From Xenopus tropicalis (lineage: Eukaryota; Chordata; Amphibia; Anura; Pipidae), in contig NC_030683.2 in the NCBI RefSeq assembly GCF_000004195.4, forward strand, positions 47,939,358-48,003,357: a DNA stretch of 64,000 nt. Direction: 5' to 3'. A program made the translations under genes and the position numbers. This document shows, in pieces, positions 45,411 through 57,207 of the stretch (the first letter of the stretch is position 1; each line of letters starts with the position of its first letter). The notes beneath the pieces were generated by a model, which worked only from the letters and a program-made list of their open reading frames with translations, did not search any database and was not told the DNA's origin.

Positions 45411-45920
45411 ATTAAGGGATCCCTTATTCGGAAACCTGTAACCAGAAATCTCTGAAATTATGGGAAGTCCATGTCCCATAGACCCCATTTTAAGCAAATA
45501 ATTCTATTCTTTAAAAATGAATTCCTTTTCTGTGTTATAAATAAACCAGTAGTTTGTATTTGATAGTAACTAAACTGCATGAATATTATACAAAATGCTT
45601 TAAATGTTCCTAATCCATGCTAAGATATAGGTCTGACACTAGTCAGTTTTTAGTGGTTCTTTTTACTGTACTACACATTGTGATGTGGCATGGGTGCTGG
45701 GAAACAGTGAACCTCAAGTCTCTCTATTTTCTTATTTTTTATAGGTTCATATATTTGTAATGCGATGGGAGCACTTCCTCATACTTGGAGATTAATGTGT
45801 AAGAACCTGTGCCGATTGCAATGCTGGGGTGTGGGACTGCATGAATCCATATCGGTGGCATGAATCCGTATCGGTTTTTAGAAGACTTAAGATATTTGGG
45901 ATAATAGATCCTAATACTTC
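45411..45920. mobile_element. Family-1 MITE, diverged, middle replaced
   Basis: The left part TTAAGGGATCCCTTATTCGG, AAATTATGGGAAGTCC and the right part TTTTAGAAGACTTAAGATAT, GATAATAGATCCTAATAC match the family-1 arms. The ~270 bp between about 45590 and 45875 do not match the family and may be an insertion. Confidence 0.6.
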
Positions 45921-46717
45921 TATTTGCTAGTTTTCTATTACCAAAGTTTTGTTAAACTGCAAATATTGCAACTAAAATTAATTTGTTTTGTTTTTTTTTT
46001 GTTAAGCTTACATATATGATTCTGAAAAGGGTTTCAGATAAAAACTCATACTACTGTGATGTAATTGCCCAGGGATGAAAAATAGTTTGCATAGCTAGTG
46101 TGGCAAAAACATTACATATTTCTCCATATAATATGCCAGGTTTTCCTCCCTCATCCATCCATACATACTCATCCAAAATAATAAGGTTACTATGCCAAGT
46201 TACACAGAAATTTTAATTCATTTTCATTTGTATTTTCTATGACTTTTTCTGTTTTTCTGCACAGCACCGCAAGTATAATTAATTTTAATGGGCCTGTGGA
46301 TTTCCACCTACTGGAGTAGACAAAAATGCTAATCAAAGAAAAAAATAGGTCTTGATCAATTATTTCTGAATTCAGTCAAAATTGGCCGCATGGTAAGCAG
46401 AGACACCAAACTAGTTATATGATTAGCTGGGTGCGCCTTAGCCATGCACCACTCTGCCCAAGCCATATTTGTTTCTCCTACAGACACCCCCCAATTTCAT
46501 CCAGGCCACACCAGGACTACACTCCCCGCACTGTGTGGTTCAAAGGACTTTGGGTACATTTCAATACTTTTCAAAAGAAGGGAGTAAATAAAATGTGGGT
46601 GTAAAGTTTGACCATAGGTGATCATGGTGATGGTGATTCCCAAAAAATCTTGATATGTCTGGGTAAAGCACTCATGCATTACTCTCTTGAGCTACAAGAG
46701 TTAAACTATTAGGATAC
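45921..46717. other. No gene seen
   Basis: Unclassified sequence before the palindromic MITE. Confidence 0.35.
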
Positions 46718-46720
46718 AAG

Positions 46721-47212
46721 GGGCCCGATTCACTAAAGTCCGAAATAAGGAGTGCTATTTATAGCATGCGTTAAAAATCTTATCACTTCTTATTTTTCGC
46801 TCGATTCACTAAAAGGACACTTGTCATAATTAAGAAGCGATGTTCTTGGGGTTATTTATCTTGCAACGACATATTTTCAAGCAATGTATTACGCAGCGCA
46901 CAACATATTACGCAGCACGCGATATTTTACGCAGAGCACAAAATTTTCAGAACGGTAGTCTTCAGAAAGTAATGGTTACGTGGGTAATATATTGCGCTCT
47001 GCGTAAAATATCGCACGCTGCGTAATATGTTGTGCGCTGCGTAATATATTGCTTGAAAATATGTCGTTGCAAGATAAATAACGCCAAGAACATCGCTTCT
47101 TAATTATGACAAGTGTCCTTTTAGTGAATCGAGCGAAAAATAAGAAGTGATAAGATTTTTAATGCATGCTATAAATAGCACTCCTTATTTCGGACTTTAG
47201 TGAATCGGGCCC
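46721..47212. mobile_element. Near-perfect palindromic foldback MITE
   Basis: Two 220-bp arms (46721-46940 and 46993-47212) are inverted copies with about six mismatches and no gaps by eye, around a 52-bp spacer. Ends read GGGCCCGATTCACTAAAG on both strands. AAG flanks both sides (46718-46720, 47213-47215). Related to 31298-31960 but far better preserved. Its transcript would form a ~220-bp hairpin. Confidence 0.93.
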
Positions 47213-47215
47213 AAG

Positions 47216-48611
47216 GTCTTAAATAAAGAAAAAATAAATGGCAATATGAAAACCACAAAATACCTGCATTTTATTACAGCAAGAAACCAAACAAAAAAGT
47301 CATGTTTGTGTGAAAGTCAATTAATTTGTAATTAGCTATGATAAAATATCTTTGTGATTTAGATTCTACAAAAAAATCTCTTTAATTATATTTATGTGGA
47401 TTACTTAGTCCAGTCACAATCTAAAAAGGTGAGAGTAGTAGAGGATTAATTAGAAAAAGAAAGTGATTTACGGATGGCATCATTTACGCAAGGCCAGAGG
47501 TTGTAGTTACAGGCTGATAATCAACTAGGTCTTTTAAATCACAGGCAAATTACTAAAGTATAGGAAGTGATTTGATAGAAATAATTGGATAATTGTAATG
47601 TAGATCACATATTCTCATTAGATGCAAACTAATGTGCTTGGCATTAAGCGATGTTGTTATCTGTTTTGGCTTTTGTAAAAAAAAAAGCTTTTAAAGAAAT
47701 GTTTTCTCTATGGAAGTTTGAGATGCTGCAAAAGGTACAGTATGGCACAACACAACGTACAAGTCCTATTTGCACAGGCTTGTGTACAACATCAAATAAG
47801 ATTATTCTTTAGGCAAGCATAAATATTTGTTAAATTGATGAAATTATCTATTTGTTTATGAGCACAAGAACAGCTGAACATGTTTACCGAATTAGTTTAT
47901 GATTATACAGCCTAGAATCTGTACAGTGGAATATTAGCAATTGTATTAAAGAGGATTGTTGCTCAACTGTACTTTACACAATAAACCCCAGCATACTATA
48001 ACCTATTATCAAGGGTTAAATGGTGCTGTTTTAGTCCAGTAACATCAGGTTTGCTATTTCAAAGTGATATTGTTCAACAAAACTTTTCCCCAGCTCTTTA
48101 GAGCCAGTAGTTCAAAAACCTTACAGTTCAGGAACATGTTTAGAAAACACAGCCAAGAGGGCTGCATCTGGCAATTTCATTCTCAATGTTAGTTTTAGAT
48201 CATTGCATTCAAACATATTGTTATTGAATGTGTATGGCCAGCTTGAATTAAAGAATCTGACACACCCAGGTCAAATTAAATCTGACCCACAAAATCGTGT
48301 CATGAAACGCCACAAAACAGTACCCTTACAGCTGTCATGCAAGTCGGATCAGATAAAGTCGGATTGTGAGTTTTGTTCTGCCATCTGACAGTCAATGAAT
48401 TTCATTGAGGAAGAGAAAGTATTTTCAACACCAACAGATTTTAACTTGGCAGATGGAGACACAGCATGCAGCATTTCCTTCCGACAGGCGTTCACATGTA
48501 AGATTTTTCTATCAGTCCCATTATATTTTGACCAGTGCGACTACATCTGACTTATAGGATGCATTCTGTCGATCCGACACCATCCTGCAAAATCTCCTGT
48601 GTAGTTTATCT
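47216..48611. other. No gene or repeat seen; possible conserved non-coding DNA at 47290-47700
   Basis: About 1.4 kb free of recognised repeats. 47290-47700 has many homeodomain and POU-like words (TAATTAG, ATGCAAACTAAT, GTAATTAGC). Function cannot be shown from one sequence. Confidence 0.3.
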
Positions 48612-48629
48612 TTAACCCTTTAAGTGCCA
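48612..48629. repeat. piggyBac left terminal repeat with TTAA target
   Basis: TTAA (48612-48615) followed by CCCTTTAAGTGCCA, the exact complement of 57208-57221. A subterminal AGTGCCA recurs at 48657-48663. Confidence 0.92.
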
Positions 48630-49340
48630 GCCGAATTCGTCATTTCGGTTCCCCCCAGTGCCAGACGTTTTTTAAGCATTTTGTACTCATTCACTTTAAC
48701 AATGTTTTTTGGTAGGAAAACCTCCATGAAACTAGGGAAATTATATATCGTTTTTTTCGTCACTAATTGGGCTTCGACATACATACCAAATTTTATAACT
48801 TTTCTGGAGATATGATGTGTATTTTGGGTGAAATATGTAAAAAAAAAAAAATTATGAAAAATTTCTGTATATTTTGAGTTTTTTTTCCATAGAAAAGTTA
48901 ATTTTACACACTTTTTTTTGTTGTTTGTAAAAGCCCTGATACTCCCAAGTCCAACGATACCAAATATGTGGTGGTACCCCACAGTTCCTGTCCAGAAGTA
49001 ACCCCCAAACTAAAGCAATACTTTGTACAATATCACACCAGAACAAAGCAGAAAAGCGCTTGTAACAGTTAATGCAGCATAACTTATATGTAAATCTAAA
49101 ATATCCCCTCATGTTTGGTATCTTTAGAAACTACAGACCTTCAGGTTTCTAGGTGCAATGTAGTTTTCACTCAAAAGCCAAATACCTTTTGTCAGTGTAT
49201 TGTGAAATTTGGAACTTTTTATGACATTTTTTTTTTCTAAAACGTAAACTTGGACGCATGATCAAATGTGGATTTGACAAAAAAAAATCTCATAAAAATT
49301 TTCTAACAAAGGCATATTTGAAAGACAAACTCCTCCTGAA
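48630..49340. repeat. piggyBac left subterminal region, diverged repeat units
   Basis: Contains phrases related to the main array, for example ACCAAATATGTGGTGGTACC, CCAGAAGTAACCCCC and TTTAGAAACTACAGACCTTC. These suggest old, degraded units. No coding motif. Confidence 0.5.
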
Positions 49341-52120
49341 TAAAATGATGCCCCATATGTATGGGTGCACATAAAGACATGGGCACCAAACACTCCAAAG
49401 CAGGGGCAATGCACAAGGGCAATTACAGCTAAAAATGTGGGGGCTGCGCTCTATGTGCACTTCCTGCAGTTTTTCAGTGTTAACCCCCCCTACCTGTGAA
49501 ATAACCCCCACAAACTATATATTTCTGAAAAGTGCACACCTTCAGCTATTCAGAGACACCACTCTTCTCTTTCTACATGGAAAATTGTGGCCGCAGTCCC
49601 TTGCAGAAGTCAGCGCTTTGGTCAGAAATCAAGGAAAAACCAGATAAAAAACCTAGATTTCTCCCCAAAATCTCCATGGCAACTACCAAAAACTTACTAA
49701 ACATCAATCTGCAAGTTCCCTTGAATAAAACGATACCCCATATGTATGGGTGCACATAAAGACGTGGCCACTAAATGCCCCAAAACAGGGGCAATGCATA
49801 AGGGCAATTTCAGTTGAAATTTTGGGGGCTGCGCTCTATGTGCACTACCTGCAGTTTTTCAGTGTTAACCCCCCTAATTGTGAAATAACCCTCACAAACT
49901 ATATATTTCTGAAAAGTGCACACCTTCAGCTATTCAGAGACGCCACTCTCCTCTTTCTACATGGAAAATTGTGGCCGTAGTTCCTTGCAGAAGTCAGCGC
50001 TTTGGTCAGAAATCAAGGAAAAACCAGATACAAACCTAGATTTCTCCCCAAAATCTCTATGGCAACTACCAAAAACTTACTAAACATCAATCTGCAAGTT
50101 CCCCTGAATAAAACGATACCCCATATGTATGGGTGCACATAAAGACGTGGCCACCAAATGCCCCAAAACAGAGGCAATGCAAAAGGGCAATTTCAGTTGA
50201 AATTTTGGGGGCTGCGCTCTATGTGCACTACCTGCAGTTTTTCAGTGTTAACCCCCCCTAATTGTGAAATAACCCTCACAAACTATATATTTCTGAAAAG
50301 TGCACACCTTCAGCTATTCAGAGACACCACTCTTCTCTTTCTACATGGAAAATTGTGGCCGCAGTCCCTTGCAGAAGTCAGCGCTTTGGTCAGAAATCAA
50401 GAAAAAACCAGATAAAAAACCTAGATTTCTCCCCAAAATCTCCATGGCAACTACCAAAAACTTACTAAACATCAATCTGCAAGTTCCCTTGAATAAAACG
50501 ATACCCCATATGTATGGGTGCACATAAAGACGTGGCCACCAAATGCCCCAAAACAGGGGCAATGCATAAGGGCAATTTCAATTGAAATTTTGGGGTCTGC
50601 GCTCTATGTGCACTACCTGCAGTTTTTCAGTGTTAACCCCCCCTAATTGTGAAATAACCCTCACAAACTATATATTTCTGAAAAGTGCACACCTTCAGCT
50701 ATTCAGAGACACCACTCTCCTCTTTCTACATGGAAAATTGTGGCCGTAGTTCCTTGCAGAAGTCAGCGCTTTGGTCAGAAATCAAGGAAAAAACAGATAC
50801 AAACCTAGATTTCTCCTCAAAATCTCTATGGCAACTACCAAAAACTTACTAAACATCAATCTGCAAGTTCCCCTGAATAAAACGATACCCCCTATGTATG
50901 GGTGCACATAAAGACGTGGCCACCAAATGCCCCAAAACAGGGGCAATGCAAAAGGGCAATTTCAGTTGAAATTTTGGGGGCTGCGCTCTATGTGCACTTC
51001 CTGCAGTTTTTCAGTGTTAACCCCCCATACCTGTAAAAAAAACCCACAAACTATATATTTCTGAAAAGTGCACACCATTAGCTATTCAGAGACGCCACTC
51101 TCCTCTTTCTACATGGAAAATTGCGGCCGCAGTCCCTTGCAGAAGTCAGCGCTTTGGTCAGAAATCAAGGAAAAAACAGATACAAACCTAGATTTCTCCC
51201 CAAAATCTCTATGGCAACTACCAAAAACTTACTAAACATCAATCTGCAAGTTCCCCTGAATAAAACGATACCCCCTATGTATGGGTGCACATAAAGACGT
51301 GGCCACCAAATGCCCCAAAACAGGGGCAATGCAAAAGGGCAATTTCAGTTGAAATTTTGGGGGCTGCGCTCTATGTGCACTTCCTGCAGTTTTTCAGTGT
51401 TAACCCCCCATACCTGTAAAAAAAACCCCACAAACTATATATTTCTGAAAAGTGCACACCATTAGCTATTCAGAGACGCCACTCTCCTCTTTCTACATGG
51501 AAAATTGCGGCCGCAGTCCCTTGCAGAAGTCAGCGCTTTGGTCAGAAATCAAGGAAAAAACAGATACAAACCTAGATTTCTCCCCAAAATCTCTATGGCA
51601 ACTACCAAAAACTTACTAAACATCAATCTGCAAGTTCCCCTGAATAAAACAATACCCCATATGTATGGGTGCACATAAAGACGTGGCCACCAAATGCCCC
51701 AAAACAGGGGCAATGCAAAAGGGCAATTTCAGTTGAAATTTTGGGGGCTGCGCTCTATGTGCACTTCCTGCAGTTTTTCAGTGTTAACCCCCCATACCTG
51801 TAAAAAAAACCCCACAAACTATATATTTCTGAAAAGTGCACACCATTAGCTATTCAGAGACGCCACTCTCCTCTTTCTACATGGAAAATTGCGGCCGCAG
51901 TCCCTTGCAGAAGTCAGCGCTTTGGTCAGAAATCAAGGAAAAAACAGATACAAACCTAGATTTCTCCCCAAAATCTCTATGGCAACTACCAAAAACTTAC
52001 TAAACATCAATCTGCAAGTTCCCCTGAATAAAACAATACCCCATATGTATGGGTGCACATAAAGACGTGGCCACCAAATGCCCCAAAACAGGGGCAATGC
52101 ATAATAATGGGGCTGCAATT
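49341..52120. repeat. Tandem array of ~384-bp units inside piggyBac element
   Basis: The anchor ATGGGTGCACATAAAGAC occurs at 49361, 49746, 50129, 50514, 50898, 51281, 51665 and 52049, with spacings of 383-385 bp. Units 1 and 3 share CACTCTTCTC, CCGCAGTCCC, GATAAAAAACC and CTCCATGG. Units 2 and 4 share CACTCTCCTC, CCGTAGTTCC, GATACAAACC and CTCTATGG. Units 5-7 are a third, nearly uniform type with TTGCGGCCGCAG and ACACCATTAGC. The array is A-B-A-B-E-E-E. A diverged unit follows at 52130-52400. Open frames in the units are by-products of the repeat. Confidence 0.93.
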
Positions 52121-53586
52121 TATGTGCACATCTCAAAGTTTTTCAGACAAAATTGCCCCTTAACTGTAAAAAAACCCATATAAACTATACATTGATTAAA
52201 AATAGACAACTTCAGCTATTTAGAGACACCATTCTTGGTCTGAAAAAAAATATAAAGTTAGATTTCTCCCCAAAATCTCAACGGCAACTATCAAAAAACT
52301 TGCTCAGTATCAATTAGCAAGTTACCCTGAATAAAATTACACCCCATATGTCTGGTTGCACATAAGTACATGGCCGCCAAACCTGAAAATGCACTCTATG
52401 CACCCCTTGCAGTTTTTTACTTTACCCCCCCCCCAAATAAACCCCTAAATTGTACTTTACTCACCTATTTCTGTTTTGTGGAGCAGCTTTGATTTGAGTT
52501 CCATCTTTCCTGTGGTGTTATGATACCAGTTTTTTGCTTCTTCCTACACTACTTTAGAAATGACAAAATCTGCACCACATTTAGAAGGATATTTGCCAAA
52601 AAATCCATAGTAATTTGGCCCATAAATGATGCAAATGTCCTTAGAAGTTGCACTAAAGGTTAGGAATTTAGGTGCCAACAATAAAGCTTGGGGCATTAGC
52701 ATCAGAGATAAAATTATGTGCACTATTACGTGCCGTGCAGCAGTCACCAGTGGCACACCAGTATTACGCAAAGTTTTTATATTTAGAGAGCCACTGCAAC
52801 TTGTGTAACCTAACCAGAACATACAGTAGATATTCAATTTGTACTACAAGCACAAAAAACCATAATGTATCTGTCATCCTGTGCTCAAGAACCTTTGCAA
52901 AAAACTCAAGGCCTACACTTACAGTAGTTAAATGCTGCCCAGAAATACAAAGTAATATACAAAACTATGCACAGATAACTGCGCTGACAGGCAAGCTTTT
53001 GAGGTGCCAGTAAAAGGACTTGTGGCATCAGCTTTAGAGATAAAAACATCTCATTGATTCATCACACACCACAAGTTTTATCATGCGCCCTGTCAGTCAC
53101 CCAGCACCTCAGTTCGCTATACCAACAGCACAATATAAGTCCTACCCCATAACCAAAGAAACACTGCAACTAGCCTGAATAACCATAGCTCAAACACAAA
53201 AATCTGAATGCCCAAGAACAAGTCTAAACAACCACAAGCTACAAGCACACTTTGTTTTTCTGACAACCTGTGCAAAAAACAAAATCACACACCATAAATC
53301 CCTACTTTACTAAAAAAAAAACAACACTTTTGCCAATATGACACACCTTACCAAACTTTTCATCACATATATCTATAACCTAGTTATAAGTAAAGTACGG
53401 ACCTGCCAGAATAGATAAACTCAATAAATAAAAAACAGCGTCACTTTGCCAGCACAGCTAAGTTTGGAGTCCTGAAACCTTGTGCATAAAAACCTAGAAC
53501 ATGCCAAGTTCACTATTCTGATATGCTAAATCCTTATTCCACCAACAAACCCAGAGAACCATAACCTACCTATAAAAACACAAAAT
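52121..53586. repeat. piggyBac 3' region with degenerate repeats
   Basis: 52130-52400 is a shortened diverged array unit. 52680-52760 and 53020-53110 share ATCAGAGATAAAA-like and GCAGTCACC-like blocks about 340 bp apart, so an older tandem repeat can still be seen. It lies downstream of the transposase and has no coding motif. Confidence 0.55.
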
Positions 53587-55267
53587 TCAAGTCCTCTCAT
53601 AGTGTACCACAGTATGGTACACTTCAAAACATGGGTGGAAACACAAAGCAGGCTTGCTAGGACACTTGGGACAATAATACCGGACATCTCGCCTAACACC
53701 CTTGGAACGGCAAACCTTACATTTTCTCTGGGCATATGTTTTTTTAGGTGTTGGTGGAATTTGTGCTATAAAATGCTTACCCACCATTTGGGCAACATTG
53801 TCGTTACCTGGCATGTCAGGAACCTCCTCTACATCACCAAACAACAAGGCAGGGAGCAACTGCAGCAAATAATTGTAATAAGACAATCTGGGGCCTGGTA
53901 CTGCCGCCTTGTAAACGACATAAGAATTATAAAGGGCCATTTGGATCATATAAATTGCTGCTTTTTTGTACCAGGCCCTGGTTTTTCGGGTGGCATTATA
54001 ATAATGTTGTATTTGGTCGGATTTATCAACACCACCCATATGCTTACTATATTCTTTACTACACAGTGGCTTTGTTTTTGAGGGCCTACCGCCACTTCTG
54101 TGTTGGACAATCATGGTCTCATCGTGGATAGTAGTAAGCATAAAAACAACTTTGGTGTCTGAATATTTTATGGCCAAGAGCTCATTGCTTCTTAGAGCAT
54201 GTACTTCTCCACGCTTCAGTTTCTTATCCAGCAATTCCCTGGGCAGTCCTTTGCGGTTACGGTTGACTGTGCCGCAGGCTGGGGTGTCCAAAGAATTTAG
54301 GGCTCTAAATAAAGGGATGCTTGTGTAAAATTTATCCACGTATAAGTGGTAACCTCGGCCCAGCAGTGGAGTTATGAGCTCCCAAACAATTTTACCACTG
54401 GTAGTCAAGTCAGTGGGACAACCGGGGGGGTCCAAATTAGTGTCCTTTCCCTCATACAGCATGAAATAACTAGTCAACACAGACATTTTGGGAGGGGGTG
54501 TAAACCTCTGCGAAGCGCTGAGACAGGCTATCTATAAGGGGCCTCAATTTATAAAGCCTGTCATAACCGGGCTCATTAGGGGCAACAGCCGTTGTGTTGT
54601 CGTTAAAGTGAAGAAACCGCAATAAAATTTGATAACGGTTTCTTGGCATAACGGCTGAAAAAAGAGGGATGGAAAGGACTGTATTGGTATCCCAGTAGGA
54701 AGCTAAAGAATTACGTTCTACGAGTCCCATTGCCAATGTAAGAGCCAGGAATCTTTTTATTTTGTTTATATTTGTGGGATACCATGCCTGGGCTCTTGAA
54801 AAACCCGGTAAAGGGTTGCTGGCAAGATACTGCTCAGCATACAAATTTGTGTAACGGACCATGTCCTGTAGGATGGCCTCTGTAATATAGAGATTAAAAA
54901 AATCTATAATTTCAAAATTAGTGGTGTCCACACTGATGCCAGGGACTGCAGTGAAAGGGGGAATTTCAGGGACATAATTACAGGGAGGCCCCCACGCAGG
55001 CTCTCCAACTGCTGCATCAGTGCTACCCTCACCCTCTTCTACTTCCATGGGTACATCTTGGGCACTACCACCAGCCTCTGCCTCTTCAGCAGTAAGCGTG
55101 CCACCACTACTAACCTCTGCGCTAACCGTGTCACTATCGTCTATCTCTGATTCCTCAGTAGAGTGGTCAGATGGCACATACTCAGACCCAGAATCGCTAA
55201 ATTCTTCTGAGCTGGAGTCCATGCAATACCTAGCAGCTTCCTCGGTGCTGTAAAACCGTTTGGCCAT
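53587..55267 (-). pseudogene. piggyBac transposase (Uribo/kobuta-like), internal deletion and frameshift
   Basis: DDD-type cut-and-paste transposase broken into two frames. The N-part (55267-54470, 265 codons) begins MAKRFYSTEEAARYC with an acidic Ser/Glu-rich tail, then AWGPPCNYVPEIPPF, AILQDMVRYTNLYAEQYL and RNRYQILLRFLHF, and stops right after VYTPSQNVCVD, where the first catalytic Asp lies. The C-part (54486-53587) restarts at TSYFMLYEGKD and keeps LYVDKFYTS (second Asp) and MGGVDKSDQ (third Asp). It also keeps the C-terminal Cys-rich zinc domain CKVC...YYCPKCP...CFHPCFEVYH. The missing segment is about 35-40 codons compared with relatives, and its length is not a multiple of three. So the reading frame and part of the RNase H-like fold are lost. 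Not expected to be active. Confidence 0.93.
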
Positions 55268-55568
55268 TGTGCCAGAAATATACCGACAACTGCAAATCTA
55301 GCAATCAGCAGGCAAAGTGAAAACAAGCAAGCAAAAAAAAAAAAAAAAAAAAAAAGCAGCAAGCAAGACAACACTTGTAATAGGAGAAGCTAGAAAAAAA
55401 AAACCTCACTGTAACCTTTTGATAAACTCAAGCCAGCAAGGGATGACCAGGAGTTAACCTTTGGCAATAGAAACTACTAGAACAATCTGAACTTAGCACC
55501 TCTGGATCTTTCTAGAACAACTGAAACCAAATGGAATAAAACCACTAAAAGCAATCAAAGAACAATAA
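55268..55568. other. Transposase 5' flank with poly-A run
   Basis: Immediately upstream of the transposase start (minus strand). Contains a ~24-nt A run at about 55332-55355. No open frame of note. Confidence 0.5.
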
Positions 55569-56420
55569 TTACAATGAAATCGGTGGTCAGAGCCCTGGAT
55601 CCACCAATGTCACTGCAAAAGCAACCTTTTAGGGGCACTAAATACACAATAAAGAACAATGCAAAGATAAAACACCATAAAATCAGTAAATTCCAATAAA
55701 ACCACCCAAACCAACAAAAGAACAATAATTGCAATGAAATCGGTGGTCAGAGCCCTGGATCCACCAATGTCACTGCAAAAGCAACCTTTTAGGGGCACTA
55801 AATACACAATAAAGAACAATGCAAAGATAAAACACCATAAAATCAGTAAATTCAAATAAAACCACCCAAACCTACAAAAGAACAATAATTGCAATGAAAT
55901 CGGTGGTCAGAGCCCTGGATCCACCAATGTCACTACAAAAGCAACCTTTTAGGGGCACTAAATACACAATAAAGAACAATGCAAAGATAAAACACCATAA
56001 AATCAGTAAATTCAAATAAAACCACCCAAACCTACAAAAGAACAATAATTGCAATGAAATCGGTGGTCAGAGCCCTGGATCCACCAATGTCACTGCAAAA
56101 GCAACCTTTTAGGGGCACTAAATACACAATAAAGAACAATGCAAAGATAAAACACCATAAAATCAGTAAATTCAAATAAAACCACCCAAACCTACAAAAG
56201 AACAATAATTGCAAAGAATCGGTGGTCAGAGCCCTGGATCCACCAATGTCACTGCAAAAGCAACCTTTTAGGGGCACTAAATACACAATAGAACAATGCA
56301 AAGATAAAACACCATAAAATCAGTAAATTCAAATAAAACCACTCAAACCAACAGAAGAATAATTATTGCAATGAAATCAGTGGCCAGAGCCCTGGATCCA
56401 CCAACGTCACTGCAAATTCA
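55569..56420. repeat. Tandem array of ~160-bp units upstream of transposase
   Basis: CGGTGGTCAGAGCCCTGG recurs at 55581, 55741, 55901, 56061 and 56220, with a diverged copy at 56378; spacings are 158-160 bp. Units include TGGATCCACCAATGTCACTG and TTTTAGGGGCACTAAATACA. Units 1-5 are nearly identical, and the last has small deletions. It lies in the transposase 5' region. Confidence 0.93.
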
Positions 56421-56880
56421 GCACCCAATAGCAATAAAAAAGTTACAGTGCAATAGAATAATTCAAAAACAGAAATCAATTATGAAAATGCAAAAAAAAC
56501 ACTAAAATGCAACCAAATAAATCAGATAATTATAGAGCAAGATCAGAAATAAAATTTTAGTAAAAAAAAAGACTGCCAAAGAAAGCAAAGAAAGAAAGAA
56601 AAGAAAAGAAAGAAAGATATATTTTTTTTTTTTTCTAAGTGTAAGTGTGTGTGTAAGTGTCTGTGTGTGCTTGGGAAAGTTGTAAATAAGTGTGTATGTG
56701 TGTAAAAGTGTAATAATGACAAAGATAGAAGAAGAAATGGGAAAAAAAAAATAATTTTTTAGACAGTTGAGATAGAAATAAGCAAAATAAACAGTGGTTA
56801 GAGAGTTGTAGTTCAGCTCACACAATGCAGGCAGGCAATCAGGGCGACCAATCCAGCAGGAAGGCAGCAGGAAGGCAGCA
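56421..56880. repeat. Simple-sequence region in piggyBac element
   Basis: (GAAA)n/(AAAG)n at about 56575-56617, a T run, then (GT)n/TAAGTGTGTG words to about 56705. Short AGGCAGCAGGAAGGCAGCAG duplication near 56860-56880. Confidence 0.7.
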
Positions 56881-57207
56881 GGGGGGCTCCAGCAGTCACA
56901 TGTGCGCAGCAGGAGTGAAGAGGCGACGCGGGGGCGGCGATATTTAAAGGGACAGCAGTGGACACGTCATCAATGCGTGTCCACTGCTGTCATTGGCTGA
57001 GGGACCGGATCGGTGCGGCTGGACGACCGGATCCGTAAGTATGTCTTCATTCGCTCGTTGCCTAGGGGGTTGTGAAGGCTTTACAAGCGCTGCGCTGCTT
57101 TAAAAGCGAGCGCAGCGCTTGTAAACCCGACAGTGCCATTGGACGTAGATTCTACGTCCCATGGCACTTTGGTCCCTTGGTACCTAGGACGTAGAATCTA
57201 CGTCCCA
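56881..57207. promoter_or_regulatory. GC-rich right subterminal region with hairpins
   Basis: Perfect 16-bp inverted repeat GACAGCAGTGGACACG (56951-56966 with 56976-56991, 9-nt loop). 14-bp inverted repeat ACAAGCGCTGCGCT (57083-57096 with 57109-57122). Two palindromes GGACGTAGANTCTACGTCC at 57141-57159 and 57187-57205, each next to a TGGCACT copy (57162-57168; 57208-57214 in the terminal repeat). These look like transposase-binding subterminal repeats. The CpG-rich part may hold the transposase promoter (inference). Confidence 0.65.

Noticed and set aside
46840..47025. Open frame in the palindrome
   Set aside because: Lies within the arms of a foldback MITE, and its inverse appears on the other strand.
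49435..50562. Repeated open frames of 60-85 codons in both orientations
   Set aside because: They recur once per 384-bp unit, occur on both strands, and contain no conserved motif. They are by-products of the tandem array.
55610..56301. Hydrophobic repeated open frames resembling membrane segments
   Set aside because: These are translations of the ~160-bp tandem units, identical in each repeat, with no start context or homology that I recognise.
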